Shown here piece after piece: positions 8,093 through 18,189 of a DNA stretch of 64,000 bases. Source of the DNA: Phyllobacterium sp. 21LDTY02-6 (lineage in GTDB: Bacteria > Pseudomonadota > Alphaproteobacteria > Rhizobiales > Rhizobiaceae); the NCBI RefSeq assembly GCF_023554255.2, contig NZ_JAMJWD020000004.1, positions 186,001 through 250,000 of the forward strand. The letters run 5' to 3'. Within the stretch, counting starts at the first letter, position 1, and each line of letters begins with the position of its first letter. The position numbers were made by a program, and so were the translations under genes. A model generated the notes under the pieces. That model made no database searches, was not told the DNA's origin, and saw only the letters and a list, made by a program, of their open reading frames with translations.

Positions 8093-8665
8093 CTACCGCG
8101 CCCGCTGCGGGATGATCTCTTCACCGCCGATGACGAGGCGCATGCCGAGATTGCCGACCTGGCGGCGCGCCAGGAAGCGCGGGCGGCGGCGGTTTGCCTC
8201 GCTGCCCTTGCGGCGGGGCATGGCTTCGCGCACGGTCACCGGGCCGACCTTGTGTTCGAGCGGCCGCGCCACGCCGTCTTCCTCGACCATCAGCATCGGC
8301 AGCGCGAAGATCGACGACCATGCGCGCCAGTCGGCGGCGACATCGTTGAGATCATGCGCCACCAGCAATGGCACCGAAAGCTGCGGGTCCGTGTGCATCA
8401 GTTCGAGCGTCACGGTGATGTCGCCGGCATCGTCCTCCACCGCGCGGGCGGCAATGCCGCGAAAGGCGCATGTCGGCAGCGCCATGGAAACCGGCAGGTG
8501 GCTCGCCGGCAATAGCCGCTTCAGCACGGCGCCGCGTTCATGCAGGGTGAAGGTGATGTCGCCACTGTCATCGCGGGTGGCGTAGGTTACGGTCTGGGGC
8601 AGGTGGAATGGGTCAAGCCGGAGTTCCCGGCCTGCCCAAACCGGCTTGGTTCCGGCTTGTTTCAT
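8093..8665 (-). CDS. DUF6101-family protein, function unknown
   Basis: 190 residues, no signal peptide or membrane segment. The sequence has the layout of the DUF6101 family, found mainly in Hyphomicrobiales: an N-terminal RELRLDPFHLPQTVTYATRD segment, a beta-rich centre (GDITFTLHERGAVLKR, ITVTLELMHTDP) and a very basic C-terminal part (RRKGSEANRRRPRFLARRQVG). The HERG(A)VLKR segment and charged tail might suit nucleic acid or membrane-surface binding, but no function is known. It converges with ubiA and stands alone. Confidence 0.7.
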   Translation of the reverse strand: MKQAGTKPVWAGRELRLDPFHLPQTVTYATRDDSGDITFTLHERGAVLKRLLPASHLPVSMALPTCAFRGIAARAVEDDAGDITVTLELMHTDPQLSVPLLVAHDLNDVAADWRAWSSIFALPMLMVEEDGVARPLEHKVGPVTVREAMPRRKGSEANRRRPRFLARRQVGNLGMRLVIGGEEIIPQRAR

Positions 8666-8877
8666 TTGACGCCTTCTGTCGATCCTGAGAGCCGGTTTTC
8701 CCGGGCTTCTCTTTTTTCCCTGTTAGGAGCGGACCCTTCTGGGTCTCGTTGGACTGACAATAGCGCGCTCTTTCCCAAGACCGCTTAATGAACGGGGTTA
8801 ACTCTTTATGATTAGATCGAATGGTTATCGAAAGCCAACCGGGGCCAAGAAACTGGTAAGGTTCCCGGCCTTTCGGG
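8666..8877. other. Intergenic, nothing recognised
   Basis: These 212 bases between two minus-strand genes carry the upstream region of the DUF6101 gene and the downstream end of the FAD oxidase gene. No clear promoter pair, palindrome or RNA was identified. Confidence 0.5.
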
Positions 8878-10293
8878 CTAGATCACCTTGCCCGGGTTCA
8901 TGATGCCGGCGGGATCGAAGGCGAGCTTGATGCGACGCATCAGGTCGAGCGCCACCGGCGATTTCGTCAGGGCCAGTTCCTCGCGCTTCAGCTGACCGAT
9001 GCCATGTTCGGCCGAGATCGAGCCGTGACAGGAGCGGACGATATCGTGCACGCGCTTGTTCACCTCCGGCCAGCGCGCAAGAAAGGCGTCCTTGTCGGCG
9101 CCGACGGGCTGGGAGATGTTATAATGCAGGTTGCCGTCGCCCATATGCCCGAACGACACGATCCTCGCGCCGGGGATCATTTCGAGCACGGCGGCATCCG
9201 CCTCGGCGATGAAGGCGGGGATGCTGGCGACCGGCACCGAAATATCGTGCTTGATCGAGCCGCCTTCCGGCTTCTGCGCGTGCGACATCGCCTCGCGCAT
9301 GTGCCAGAAGGATTTCTCCTGCGCCGTGCTTTCGGCAATGGTCGCATCCTCGACGAGACCGGCCTCGAACGCCTCCGTCAGGATCGCCTCGATGGTTTCG
9401 CGCGCATCCCCGGCCGAGCGCGACGAGGATATGTCGATCAGCACATACCAGTCATGCGGCTCCTGCAGCGGGTCGCGAACGCCCTCCGTATGCCGGACGG
9501 AGAACTCGACGCCGATGCGCGGCATCAGCTCGAAGCCGGTCAGGGATGGCCCCGCATGGTCCTGCGCCAGGCTGAGAAGCTGCAGCGCGGCCTCCGGGCT
9601 GGCGAGGCCGGCATAGGCGACGCCCTTGCCCTTCGGCAGCGGATAGAGCTTCATCACGGCGGCGGTGATGATGCCGAGCGTACCCTCGGCGCCGATGAAC
9701 ACATCCTTCAGGTCGTAGCCGGTATTGTCCTTCTTGACGCGGCGAAGATCGTTCAGCACCTCGCCATTGGGCAGCACCACTTCGAGCCCGAGGCAGAGCT
9801 CCCGCGTATTGCCATAGGCGAGGACGGCGGTGCCTCCGGCATTGGAGGAGAGGTTGCCGCCGATCTGGCACGAGCCTTCCGAACCCAGCGAAAGCGGGAA
9901 CAGCCGGCCCGCATCGGCCGCCGCCTCCTGCAGCTTCTGCAGGATGACGCCGGCTTCGACGACGGCGAGATTGCCGGCGGGATCGATCGACCTGATGCGG
10001 TTCAGCCGGCCAAGCGACAGGATGACCTGGCTGCCGGTCGAATCCGGTATCTGCCCGCCGACCAGCCCGGTATTGCCGCCCTGCGGCACGATGGGCGTCG
10101 TGGTCTCATTGGCGAGCTTCAGGATCTGCGACACTTCCTTCACCGTTGCGGGGCGCAGCACCAGCCGCGTCGCGCCGCCGAACTTCTCGCGGGGCTCCAG
10201 CAGGAAGGGCGCGATGTCCTGCGCCTCGCGCAGCGCATTGGCCTCGCCCACTATTGCCGTGAAGCGTTCAATAAGCTCGGGTGTCAGGGTCAT
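8878..10293 (-). CDS. FAD-binding oxidase, D-2-hydroxyacid dehydrogenase (GlcD/D2HGDH/D-LDH type)
   Basis: A 471-residue flavoprotein of the VAO/PCMH fold. The FAD-binding N-domain has PQGGNTGLVGG and the LGSEGSCQIGGNLSSNAGG segment. The FAD-oxidase C-domain has GHMGDGNLHYNI and the terminal AEHGIGQLKREELAL, whose histidines match the metal and substrate site of D-2-hydroxyglutarate and D-lactate dehydrogenases. It would oxidise a D-2-hydroxy acid and pass electrons to a flavoprotein or quinone. The substrate is undecided. Its start overlaps the Sua5 stop by 4 bases, so the two are probably co-transcribed. Confidence 0.88.
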   Translation of the reverse strand: MTLTPELIERFTAIVGEANALREAQDIAPFLLEPREKFGGATRLVLRPATVKEVSQILKLANETTTPIVPQGGNTGLVGGQIPDSTGSQVILSLGRLNRIRSIDPAGNLAVVEAGVILQKLQEAAADAGRLFPLSLGSEGSCQIGGNLSSNAGGTAVLAYGNTRELCLGLEVVLPNGEVLNDLRRVKKDNTGYDLKDVFIGAEGTLGIITAAVMKLYPLPKGKGVAYAGLASPEAALQLLSLAQDHAGPSLTGFELMPRIGVEFSVRHTEGVRDPLQEPHDWYVLIDISSSRSAGDARETIEAILTEAFEAGLVEDATIAESTAQEKSFWHMREAMSHAQKPEGGSIKHDISVPVASIPAFIAEADAAVLEMIPGARIVSFGHMGDGNLHYNISQPVGADKDAFLARWPEVNKRVHDIVRSCHGSISAEHGIGQLKREELALTKSPVALDLMRRIKLAFDPAGIMNPGKVI

Positions 10294-11282
10294 CTTGTCC
10301 GTTCCAGTTCGTCGACCGCCAGACCGCGCGGCGCCGCCGCACGGGTGAGACGGTCATTGATTGCCTCGCCGAGGCCGGTGAAAGGTATCGGCTCGACGGC
10401 GATGGATGCACCGCCGAGACGGTCCAGCTGCTTCATGAAGCCGAAGAGATTGGCCGCAGCCTCGCGCAGGTCGCCGCCGGGGCTGAGATTGAGGGTCGCG
10501 GCGGCCTTTTCGGCACCCGCCGCGCGCTCCGGCCCGAATGCCAGCAGCGCCTCGCCGTCGCGCAGCTCGCGCGCATTCAGCCGCACCGCCGCCGCCGGCG
10601 CATAATGCGAGGTGAGCATGCCCGGCGCCTGGATCGCCGCCCGCTGGTCGAGCCGGACGAGCTTGCGGCCGAGCGCCGCCTCGATTTCCTCCGCCGCCAG
10701 CCCGCCGGGCCGCAGCAGGCTGACCGTCTCGCCCTCGACCCGGACGATGGTCGATTCGAGCCCGACTTCGGACGGGCCGGCATCGAGGATCAGCGCGATC
10801 CGCGTACCGAGATCGTCGGCCACGGCTTCGGCGCTGGTGCCGCTGATCCGGCCGGACGTATTGGCGCTCGGCGCGGCAAGCGGCCGGTCCAGCGCGGCGA
10901 TGATCGCGCCAGCGACGCCGCGCGGCATGCGCAATGCGATCGTATCGAGCCCCGCCGCGACCAGCGGATGAATGGCGGTGCCAGCGCGCAGCGGCAGGAC
11001 CAGCGTCAGCGGGCCGGGCCAGAACTGCTCGATCAGGCGGCGCGACAGGCTGTCGATTTCGGCATAGCGCTCGGCCATGGCGATGCTGGCGACATGGCAG
11101 ATCAGCGGATTGAAATGCGGCCGGCCCTTGGCCTCGAAGATGCGGGCGACCGCCTCGCCATTGGTCGCATCGGCGGCGAGGCCATAGACGGTCTCGGTGG
11201 GAATGGCGACGAGTTCGCCCCTCGACAGGGCGTCTGCCGCTGCCGAAATGGCTTGCGCGTCGGTTCCCATGATTTTGGCCAT
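10290..11282 (-). CDS. tsaC: L-threonylcarbamoyladenylate synthase, Sua5 type
   Basis: 330 residues. The N-terminal YrdC domain has PTETVYGLAADATNGEAVARIF, KGRPHFNPLICH, WPGPLTLVL, LRMPRG and APSANTSGRISGT. A C-terminal Sua5 domain follows from about residue 210, so this is the long Sua5 form. It makes threonylcarbamoyl-AMP from threonine, bicarbonate and ATP for t6A37 of ANN-decoding tRNAs. The ATGA overlap with the downstream FAD oxidase indicates translational coupling but no evident functional link. Confidence 0.95.
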   Translation of the reverse strand: MAKIMGTDAQAISAAADALSRGELVAIPTETVYGLAADATNGEAVARIFEAKGRPHFNPLICHVASIAMAERYAEIDSLSRRLIEQFWPGPLTLVLPLRAGTAIHPLVAAGLDTIALRMPRGVAGAIIAALDRPLAAPSANTSGRISGTSAEAVADDLGTRIALILDAGPSEVGLESTIVRVEGETVSLLRPGGLAAEEIEAALGRKLVRLDQRAAIQAPGMLTSHYAPAAAVRLNARELRDGEALLAFGPERAAGAEKAAATLNLSPGGDLREAAANLFGFMKQLDRLGGASIAVEPIPFTGLGEAINDRLTRAAAPRGLAVDELERTR

Positions 11283-11416
11283 GCCACAACGATCCCAGTT
11301 TGATCATGAAGGCTCTAACGGAGCGCAGGCCGGGCTGCAAGTCATCCGCTGATGAACTCAGCGAATGACGTCATACGGCAAATCGCTGCCGCCGGGGCTG
11401 GATCACCGACCGAAGA

Positions 11417-13711
11417 TCAGCCGGCGATCCGGGAGAAATCGGCTACGGTGCCGGTCGCCATGCGGATGCGGTCGAGCAAGGCCAGGCGGTTGGCGCGGAT
11501 CGCCGCGTCCGGATCATTGACCAGCACCTTGTCGAAGAACCTGTCCACCGGCTCGCGCAGGACGCTCAGCGCCGACATGGCCGCGGCGAAATCCTCGCGC
11601 GCCACCGCCTCGGCGGCAGCAGCCTCCGCCTCGCCGATGGCGGTGAAGAGCACGCGCTCCTCATCCATCGCAAACAGGGCGGGATCGACGGCGGCGGTGA
11701 CCGTGGTGCCCTTCTTTTCCTCGGCGCTCAATATGTTGGCGGCGCGCTTGGTGCCGGCGAGGAGATTGCGGCCCTCCTCGGTGTTCAGGTAGACCACCAG
11801 CGCTTCGACGCGGCGGGCGACCAGCATCAGATTGTCGGCGCCCTCGCTGATCACGGCATCGATCAGGTCGTGCCGCGCGCCGAGATCGCGCAGGTGCACC
11901 TTCATGCGGTCGTGGAAGAAGGCCAGCAGGTCGAGCAGGACCGGATGCGCCTGTTCGGAAACTTCGCCGCGCACGCGCTTCTCGAAGCCGGAAATGGCAT
12001 TGACGACATCTTCCTCGCCGTCGACATCGCCGCTGCCGAGCTTCGCCTGCGCCGTCTCGAAGGCTTCGATGCGGCCCTCGACGTGGTTTTCGCGCAGCTG
12101 GGCGAAGGCGAACTCGAATATGGGCAGCAGCGAAATCTTCCAGTCGCCCGAAAGCAGCAGCCGGATCACTCCGAGCGCCGCACGGCGCAGCGCGAACGGG
12201 TCCTTCGAGCCGGTGGGCTTCTCGTCGATGGCCCAGAACCCGACCAGCGTGTCGAGCTTGTCGGCCAGCGCGACGGCGATCGAGACCGCGTCCTTCGGCA
12301 CGATGTCCGAGGGGCCGAGCGGCTTGTAATGTTCCTCGACAGCAGCGGCGACGGAAGCATGCTCGCCCTGCAGCAGGGCATATTTGCGGCCCATGCTGCC
12401 CTGCAATTCAGGAAATTCGCCGACGATCTCGGTGGTCAGGTCCGCCTTGGCCAGGCTGGCGGCGCGGGCTGCCAGATCGGCATCGGCGCCGACGAGCGGT
12501 GCGATGTGCCGCGCCAGCGCGACGATGCGCGCCACGCGCTGACCCTGCGTGCCGAGCCGTGCATGGAAGGTGACGTCGAGCGCGTCGAGGCGGGCCATGC
12601 GCTGGTCGAGCGGCTTGCCGAGGTCGAGGCCGAAGCGCGCCGCGGAAGGTCCGAGCAGCTGGAGATCGGGCAGGTCCGACTGGTCGGTGTTCCAGAAGTA
12701 GAGGGCGTCCGACAGGCGCGCGCGCACCACCTTGGCGTTGCCATGGGCGATTTCGCGGCCGCCATCCGCCGCCTCGATGTTGGAAACGAGGATGAAGCGG
12801 TTCGACAGGCCGCTTTCGTCGCCGGGCTTGCGCGTCACGAAGCATTTCTGGTTGGTCTTGATCGTCAGGCGAACGACTTCGGCCGGTATGGTCAGGAATT
12901 CCTCTTCGAATTCGCCCATGAGAACGACGGGCCATTCGACGAGGCCGGCCACTTCCTCCAGCAGGCCCTCATCTTCGACGAGTTCGAAGCCGGAGGCGAA
13001 GGCGACGTTGCGCGCGTCGGAAAGGATGATCTCCTTGCGCCGGTCCGCATCGAGCACGACCTTGGCCTTTTCGAGCTTCGCCACGTAATCGTCGAAGCGG
13101 CGGACGGTGATCGGCGCGCCGTCGCTGAGGAAGCGGTGCCCATAGGTCACATTGCCGGCGCGCAGCCCGTCGATCTCGAAATCGACGACGACCGGCTCCT
13201 CGGTCTCGGGGCCGAAGGTGCACAGGATCGACTGCAGCGGCCGTACCCAGCGCAGGCTGCCGGGCCGCGCCGATGCCGCGCCCCAGCGCATGGATTTCGG
13301 CCATGGGAAATCGCGGATGATGCGCGGCAGGAGCTCGGCGATGATCTCTTCGGCGGCCCTGCCCGGCCGGGTCAGGTGCGCGACGTAGAAATCGCCCTTC
13401 TTCGGATCGGTATGGACATGCGCCTCGGATATATCGCTGAGCCCGGCCGAGCGCAGGAAGCCGGCGATCGCCTGTTCCGGCGCATTGACGCTCGGTCCCT
13501 TGCGGTCCTCGTGCACATCGCGCGAGCGGGCGTTGAGGCCGCGAATGTCGAGCGTGAGACGCCGCGGCGTCCAGTAGTCTCCGGCTGCCTCATAGGTCAG
13601 GCCGGCTTCGACCAGCCCGTCGGTCACGAGCTTCTTCAGGTCGCCGGCAGCCTTGCGCTGCATGCGCGCGGGTATTTCTTCCGATCGCAGTTCAAGCAAT
13701 AGATCAGGCAT
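11417..13711 (-). CDS. glyS: Glycine-tRNA ligase beta subunit
   Basis: A 764-residue beta chain of the bacterial heterotetrameric glycyl-tRNA synthetase. The N-terminus [18 protein letters not shown] is the family signature. [30 protein letters not shown] and the C-terminal anticodon-binding segment [22 protein letters not shown] are also typical. The beta chain binds tRNA-Gly while GlyQ carries the aminoacylation site. The ATG at 13711 overlaps the last base of glyQ, so the two subunits are translationally coupled. Confidence 0.97.
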   Translation of the reverse strand: MPDLLLELRSEEIPARMQRKAAGDLKKLVTDGLVEAGLTYEAAGDYWTPRRLTLDIRGLNARSRDVHEDRKGPSVNAPEQAIAGFLRSAGLSDISEAHVHTDPKKGDFYVAHLTRPGRAAEEIIAELLPRIIRDFPWPKSMRWGAASARPGSLRWVRPLQSILCTFGPETEEPVVVDFEIDGLRAGNVTYGHRFLSDGAPITVRRFDDYVAKLEKAKVVLDADRRKEIILSDARNVAFASGFELVEDEGLLEEVAGLVEWPVVLMGEFEEEFLTIPAEVVRLTIKTNQKCFVTRKPGDESGLSNRFILVSNIEAADGGREIAHGNAKVVRARLSDALYFWNTDQSDLPDLQLLGPSAARFGLDLGKPLDQRMARLDALDVTFHARLGTQGQRVARIVALARHIAPLVGADADLAARAASLAKADLTTEIVGEFPELQGSMGRKYALLQGEHASVAAAVEEHYKPLGPSDIVPKDAVSIAVALADKLDTLVGFWAIDEKPTGSKDPFALRRAALGVIRLLLSGDWKISLLPIFEFAFAQLRENHVEGRIEAFETAQAKLGSGDVDGEEDVVNAISGFEKRVRGEVSEQAHPVLLDLLAFFHDRMKVHLRDLGARHDLIDAVISEGADNLMLVARRVEALVVYLNTEEGRNLLAGTKRAANILSAEEKKGTTVTAAVDPALFAMDEERVLFTAIGEAEAAAAEAVAREDFAAAMSALSVLREPVDRFFDKVLVNDPDAAIRANRLALLDRIRMATGTVADFSRIAG

Positions 13712-14646
13712 CAGAGGGACTCACTCTTGAAATTCGCGCCGCCGGCATCGGTCAACAGGAAGGCCTCGCCGCATTGGCGGGCGAGATTGCGCACGCGCAG
13801 GATATAGCTCTGCCGCTCCGTCACCGAAATGACGCCGCGCGCGTCGAGAAGATTGAAGGCGTGCGATGCCTTGATGCACTGGTCGTAGGCGGGCAGCACC
13901 ATCCTGTGCAACGGGCTGTTGTCGCCGGCCTTCGGCGCACCGGCGCGCAGCAGGGCCTCGCATTCGGCTTCCGCATCCTCGAAATGGCGCAAGAGGACGC
14001 TGGTATTGGCATGTTCGAAATTGTGCCGCGAATATTCCTGCTCGGCCTGCAGGAACACCTCGCCATAGGTGACCTTCTCGGCCCCTTCCAACCCGTTGAA
14101 ATTCAGGTCGTAGACATTGTCGACGCCCTGCACATACATGGCGAGGCGTTCGAGGCCATAGGTGAGCTCGCCCGAGACCGGCGAGCATTCGATGCCGCAT
14201 ACCTGCTGGAAATAGGTGAATTGCGACACTTCCATGCCGTCGCACCAGCACTCCCAGCCGAGCCCCCAGGCACCGAGCGTCGGGCTTTCCCAATCATCCT
14301 CGACGAAGCGCACATCATGCACCAGCGGATCGAGCCCGATCGCGCGCAGCGAGCCGAGATAGAGCTCCTGCAGGTTGGCCGGCGAAGGCTTCATGATCAC
14401 CTGGTACTGGTAATAATGCTGCAGCCGGTTGGGATTTTCGCCGTAGCGCCCGTCCTTGGGCCGGCGCGAAGGCTGCACATAGGCCGCCTTCCACGGCTTC
14501 GGGCCGAGCGAGCGCAGCGTCGTCGCCGGGTGGAACGTACCCGCGCCGACTTCCATGTCATAGGGTTGCAGGATGACGCAGCCATGTTGCGCCCAGTAAT
14601 TGTGCAGCGTGAGGATCAATCCCTGGAACGAACGGGTGGGCAGCAT
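13711..14646 (-). CDS. glyQ: Glycine-tRNA ligase alpha subunit
   Basis: 311 residues from the ATG at 14644-14646, which gives the canonical start M[29 protein letters not shown]. The frame is open 47 codons further upstream (TTG at 14787), but that extension is low-complexity and unlike the family. Class II synthetase features include [56 protein letters not shown] and [13 protein letters not shown]. With GlyS it charges tRNA-Gly. The upstream TPR gene is on the same strand, 238 bases away. Confidence 0.95.
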   Translation of the reverse strand: MLPTRSFQGLILTLHNYWAQHGCVILQPYDMEVGAGTFHPATTLRSLGPKPWKAAYVQPSRRPKDGRYGENPNRLQHYYQYQVIMKPSPANLQELYLGSLRAIGLDPLVHDVRFVEDDWESPTLGAWGLGWECWCDGMEVSQFTYFQQVCGIECSPVSGELTYGLERLAMYVQGVDNVYDLNFNGLEGAEKVTYGEVFLQAEQEYSRHNFEHANTSVLLRHFEDAEAECEALLRAGAPKAGDNSPLHRMVLPAYDQCIKASHAFNLLDARGVISVTERQSYILRVRNLARQCGEAFLLTDAGGANFKSESL

Positions 14647-14884
14647 ATGGTCGGGCAAGGAAGCAGTCACCGGATAAGCCTTTTCGAGGAGGATAAGCCT
14701 TTCTTGTCCCAGGGTTGCATCGGGCGCGGCGCCATTCGCGGCAAAGGGCACGGCACGGGGCGCGGCAGATGCTTCCATCCGGGACAAGAGAGGCTCTAAG
14801 TCCTGCGGCCCTGCCGGTCAAGCAAAAGGAGCCTGCGGCAGTTCGCATCGGCGCCGGGCCATGCCGGAATGCCGATGCTTCGCC

Positions 14885-16642
14885 TCAATTCGCCTTTTCG
14901 GTGCCGTTCTGGGCGACGCCCGGCGCCTTTTCCTCGGGAAGCCCGTTCTTCAGCTTCTCCTCGATCCTGGCGAGGTCTTCGGGTTCGGGCTTGCCGTCGC
15001 GCGCATGGGCCCACTGGAACGTCGCTTCGAGCTTGCGGCCTACCTTCCAGTAGGCATCGCCGAGATGATCGTTGATCGTCCAGTCCTCGGCCCGAAGCTT
15101 CACCGCCTTTTCGAGCTCGACCACCGCCTCGTCATACCGCCCGAGGCGATAATAGGCCCAGCCGAGCGAATCGACGATATAACCGTCCTGCGGCCGCGAG
15201 GCGACGGCGCGCTTGATCAGGTCGAGGCCCTCGTTCAGGTTGATATTGCGGTCGATCCAGGAATAACCGAGATAGTTCAGCACCTGCGGCTGGTCGGGGA
15301 AGAGTTCGAGCGCCTTCTTGAAGTCGGGCTCGGCCTTGTCCCACTGCTTCAGCCGCTCATAGGCGATGCCGCGCTGGTAGAAGATGGTCCAGTCGTTCAT
15401 GACCGGTTCCTTGATCGCCGCAACGGCCTTGTCGTAGATTTCGGCGGCCTTCGCGAAGTTCTTGTCGCCGGCATAGATGCTGCCGATGGCGAGATAGGTG
15501 CGCATGTCCTGCGGATCGTTGGCGAGCAGCGTGTTCAGATGGCCGATGGCCTCGTCATTGCGCTTCAGCGCGGCGAGATTGATCGCCTGCTGCATTTCGG
15601 CATCGCGCCGATAGGGCGAATCCTTGGGCACCTTGTCGAAGAACTCGATGGCGCGCTCGGACTGGTCCATCTTGGAGCTGATGTCGCCGAGCTGGTAGAG
15701 CGTCGCGTCGTGGTTCGGCCTCAGCGGCAGCGACATCTGCAGATAGAGCTTGGAGAAGGCCTCGCCGCCGTCGCGGTTGATGGCCGTCGCCACCGTATAG
15801 AGCACTTCCGCCGCACCCTGCTGCGGCGTCGCGACCAGCGGCTCGACCGATTTCGCAGTGGCGATCTTCTTGCCGAATTCCGTCAGCACCATGCGGCCGG
15901 ACAGCATCTCCGTTGCCTTGCTGACGAGCTCCTGCGCGCCCTCGCGGTCGCCGGAGCGCAGCTTGAACAGCGCGAAGGATTCGACGATGCGCTCATAGGT
16001 ATCGGGCGCCGCCGCCACATTCGTCCGGTCGTCGATGGCGCTCTGGTAGAAGGCCGCGGCCTTGTCGTTCTGGCCGGCCATCTGGGCGATCAGCGCCGAA
16101 CTATAGGTCTTGAACAGCGTGAAGCCTTCCGGTCCCTCCAGCTTGTCGATCGCGGCAAGAGCTTCGTTCGGCTTGCCGGCGCCGGCCTTGGCGAAGGCGG
16201 AAAGCAGGCCGGTGATCATCCGGTCCAGTTCCGACTGCAGCGCGAGCTTCAGGTAGGAATCGGCCGAGCGGTAGCGTTTCTTGGCAAGGGCGTCGACCGC
16301 CAGCGCCAGGCGCGAAAAGCGCTCGATCTCCGGCACGGTCTTCAGGTCCTCGGCGATCGGCAGCGCATCCTTGAACTGTCCGTCGGTCAGAAGGACGAGC
16401 ATCAGGCTCTGGCGCAATTCGGTATTGCGCGGATCGAAGCGCAGCGCCTCGCGGTAGAAGGCGACGGCGCTGTCGAAATCATTGCTGCGTTCGGCTGTCC
16501 GCGCCGAAAGAAACGCCCCCGACAAGGTGCCGGTGCTGAGGGAAGGCGCCTGGTTCGTGGTGGCGGCCGCAGGAATCGAGCCTGCCATGACGGCGGCCAG
16601 CGCTGCGCCCGCGATGGAGCCAAGCAATTTGCTGCGTTGCAT
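14885..16642 (-). CDS. Exported tetratricopeptide repeat protein
   Basis: 585 residues. A signal peptide is clear (MQRSKLLGSIAGAALAAVMAG, cleavage near PAAA). Many TPR units follow: one at about residues 50-85 (FDSAVAFYREALRFDPRN) and a dense run at about 330-560 (YAGDKNFAKAAEIYDKA, AEPDFKKALELFPDQP, YYRLGRYDEAVVELEKA). The ATG at 16640-16642 has AGAGGAA 7 bases upstream and is preferred to one 7 codons earlier. It probably works as a periplasmic scaffold, possibly lipid-linked; the partner is unknown. It follows the polyprenyl synthase gene in reverse order, as in related genomes. Confidence 0.85.
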   Translation of the reverse strand: MQRSKLLGSIAGAALAAVMAGSIPAAATTNQAPSLSTGTLSGAFLSARTAERSNDFDSAVAFYREALRFDPRNTELRQSLMLVLLTDGQFKDALPIAEDLKTVPEIERFSRLALAVDALAKKRYRSADSYLKLALQSELDRMITGLLSAFAKAGAGKPNEALAAIDKLEGPEGFTLFKTYSSALIAQMAGQNDKAAAFYQSAIDDRTNVAAAPDTYERIVESFALFKLRSGDREGAQELVSKATEMLSGRMVLTEFGKKIATAKSVEPLVATPQQGAAEVLYTVATAINRDGGEAFSKLYLQMSLPLRPNHDATLYQLGDISSKMDQSERAIEFFDKVPKDSPYRRDAEMQQAINLAALKRNDEAIGHLNTLLANDPQDMRTYLAIGSIYAGDKNFAKAAEIYDKAVAAIKEPVMNDWTIFYQRGIAYERLKQWDKAEPDFKKALELFPDQPQVLNYLGYSWIDRNINLNEGLDLIKRAVASRPQDGYIVDSLGWAYYRLGRYDEAVVELEKAVKLRAEDWTINDHLGDAYWKVGRKLEATFQWAHARDGKPEPEDLARIEEKLKNGLPEEKAPGVAQNGTEKAN

Positions 16643-16761
16643 ATTGTGTTCCTCTTTGGCCACCCTTGTGGCCCTCGATACGAATCCTGGCCGAAACCAT
16701 GGCCTTTTTACGGTTTCACCACAAGTTTTCCCGAAACGGCCCCGGCTTTTTGCGCCGCCGG

Positions 16762-17778
16762 TCAGTTGACCCTGCTGATGCAGAAGTCGATGACGTCGAG
16801 CAGCGCATCCTTCTGCGGCGAGGCATCGAGAGGGGCAAGCGCGTCACGCGCGATGCCGCCAAAGTGGCGGGCGCGCTGGACCGTGTCGCTCAAGGCGCCA
16901 TAGCGCGTCATCAGGCCCTTGGCCTTTTCGAGGTTCTTGTCGTCGTTCTGGCCGTTTTCCAGCGCTTCCTTCCAGAACAGCCGCTCCTCGGAGGTGCCGC
17001 GGCGATAGGTCAGCACCACCGGCAGGGTGATCTTGCCCTCGCGGAAATCGTCGCCCGTATTCTTGCCGAGGTCCTTGGCATTGCCGCCATAATCCAGCGC
17101 ATCGTCGACCAGCTGGAAGGCGAGGCCGAGATTGAGGCCATAGGAACGCAGCGCCTGCCGGTCCGTGCGCGATGCCGCCGCGATGATCGGACCGACTTCC
17201 GCCGCCGCCGAGAACAGCGCCGCGGTCTTGGCCTTGATCACGGCCAGATATTCATCTTCCGTCGTCTCGAGATTCTTCGCTGCCGCAAGCTGCATCACCT
17301 CGCCCTCGGCGATGATCGAGGCCGATGTCGCGAGCACGTCCAGCGCTTCGAGCGAGCCGACATCGACCATCATCTTGAAGGCCTGCCCGAGCAGGAAATC
17401 GCCGACGAGGACGCTGGCCTGGTTGCCCCAGATCATGCGCGCGGTGCTGCGGCCGCGCCTGAGGTCGCTTTCGTCCACCACGTCGTCATGCAGCAGCGTC
17501 GCCGTATGCATGAACTCGACGCTGGTGGCGAGCTTCACATGGCCATCGCCCTGATAGCCGAACATGCGCGCCGCCGCGAGCGTGATCATCGGGCGCAGGC
17601 GCTTGCCGCCGGACGAGATCAAATGATTGGCGACCTCCGGTATCATCTCGACATCGGAACCCGCCTTGGACAGGATAAGTTCATTGACGCGGCCCATGTC
17701 GCCCCTGGTCAGATCGACCAGCGGCTGGACCGAACCGTCATTGCTTTTCTTCTCGTCGAGACTGACAACAACGCCCAA
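16762..17778 (-). CDS. ispB: Long-chain polyprenyl diphosphate synthase (octa-/decaprenyl)
   Basis: A 338-residue trans-isoprenyl diphosphate synthase. The first Asp-rich motif is LLHDDVVDESDLRRG (about residues 94-108) and the second is LVDDALDYGG (about 220). GGKRLRP near residue 58 binds isopentenyl diphosphate. The residues before the first motif are small, consistent with a long chain product for the ubiquinone tail; in this bacterial group that is usually decaprenyl (Q10). The product would feed UbiA. It diverges from the DUF2007 gene. Confidence 0.92.
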   Translation of the reverse strand: MGVVVSLDEKKSNDGSVQPLVDLTRGDMGRVNELILSKAGSDVEMIPEVANHLISSGGKRLRPMITLAAARMFGYQGDGHVKLATSVEFMHTATLLHDDVVDESDLRRGRSTARMIWGNQASVLVGDFLLGQAFKMMVDVGSLEALDVLATSASIIAEGEVMQLAAAKNLETTEDEYLAVIKAKTAALFSAAAEVGPIIAAASRTDRQALRSYGLNLGLAFQLVDDALDYGGNAKDLGKNTGDDFREGKITLPVVLTYRRGTSEERLFWKEALENGQNDDKNLEKAKGLMTRYGALSDTVQRARHFGGIARDALAPLDASPQKDALLDVIDFCISRVN

Positions 17779-17964
17779 AACGAAACTCCTACTGTCCTGC
17801 TATCGTGCGGGTGCACCTTATTTTGACCGGCTGCGAGCCGCAAGCGGCGAATTGGCGCGCGGAATTTGATGCCTGCCATTGGATCGTGCTAGGCAAATCG
17901 TGCTAGGCCCCAAGCGGGCATGCAGCATCGCCGGAAGCCGGCATCCCTCGGAAGGTAGAATGAC

Positions 17965-18186
17965 ATGCTCGAAATCATGCGCACGAACGACCCCGTCCTG
18001 ATTTCCTTCGTCGAGGCCCTGCTGAAGGACGCCAACATCAACTTCTTCGTCGCCGACGCCAATATGAGCATTCTCGAAGGCTCGCTCGGCGTGCTGGCGC
18101 GGCGCATCATGGTGGAGGAGGCGAACGCCTCCGAGGCGCGGCAGATCCTGACCGATGCCGGCATCGAGCAGGAGCTTCGTGACTGA
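17965..18186 (+). CDS. DUF2007 small protein (putative signal transducing protein)
   Basis: A 73-residue soluble protein starting MLEIMRTNDPVLISFVEALLKDANI. It fits the DUF2007 pattern: a ferredoxin-like alpha-beta unit beginning with a position that recognises N-terminal transition, then the ILEGSLGVLARRIMVEEANASEARQIL segment. Members sit beside small methyltransferases in alphaproteobacteria, as here, with the next gene starting 3 bases after the stop. The function is unknown; a regulatory PII-like role has been proposed only by fold similarity. Confidence 0.8.
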   Translation: MLEIMRTNDPVLISFVEALLKDANINFFVADANMSILEGSLGVLARRIMVEEANASEARQILTDAGIEQELRD

Positions 18187-18189
18187 CCG

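Noticed and set aside
9004-10605. 533-codon frame on the plus strand
   Set aside because: It is antisense to the FAD oxidase and part of Sua5, has no family, and follows the GC-rich third-position pattern of shadow frames.
14861-16903. 680-codon plus-strand frame
   Set aside because: Antisense to the TPR protein gene and the 3' end of the polyprenyl synthase gene, no recognisable domain.
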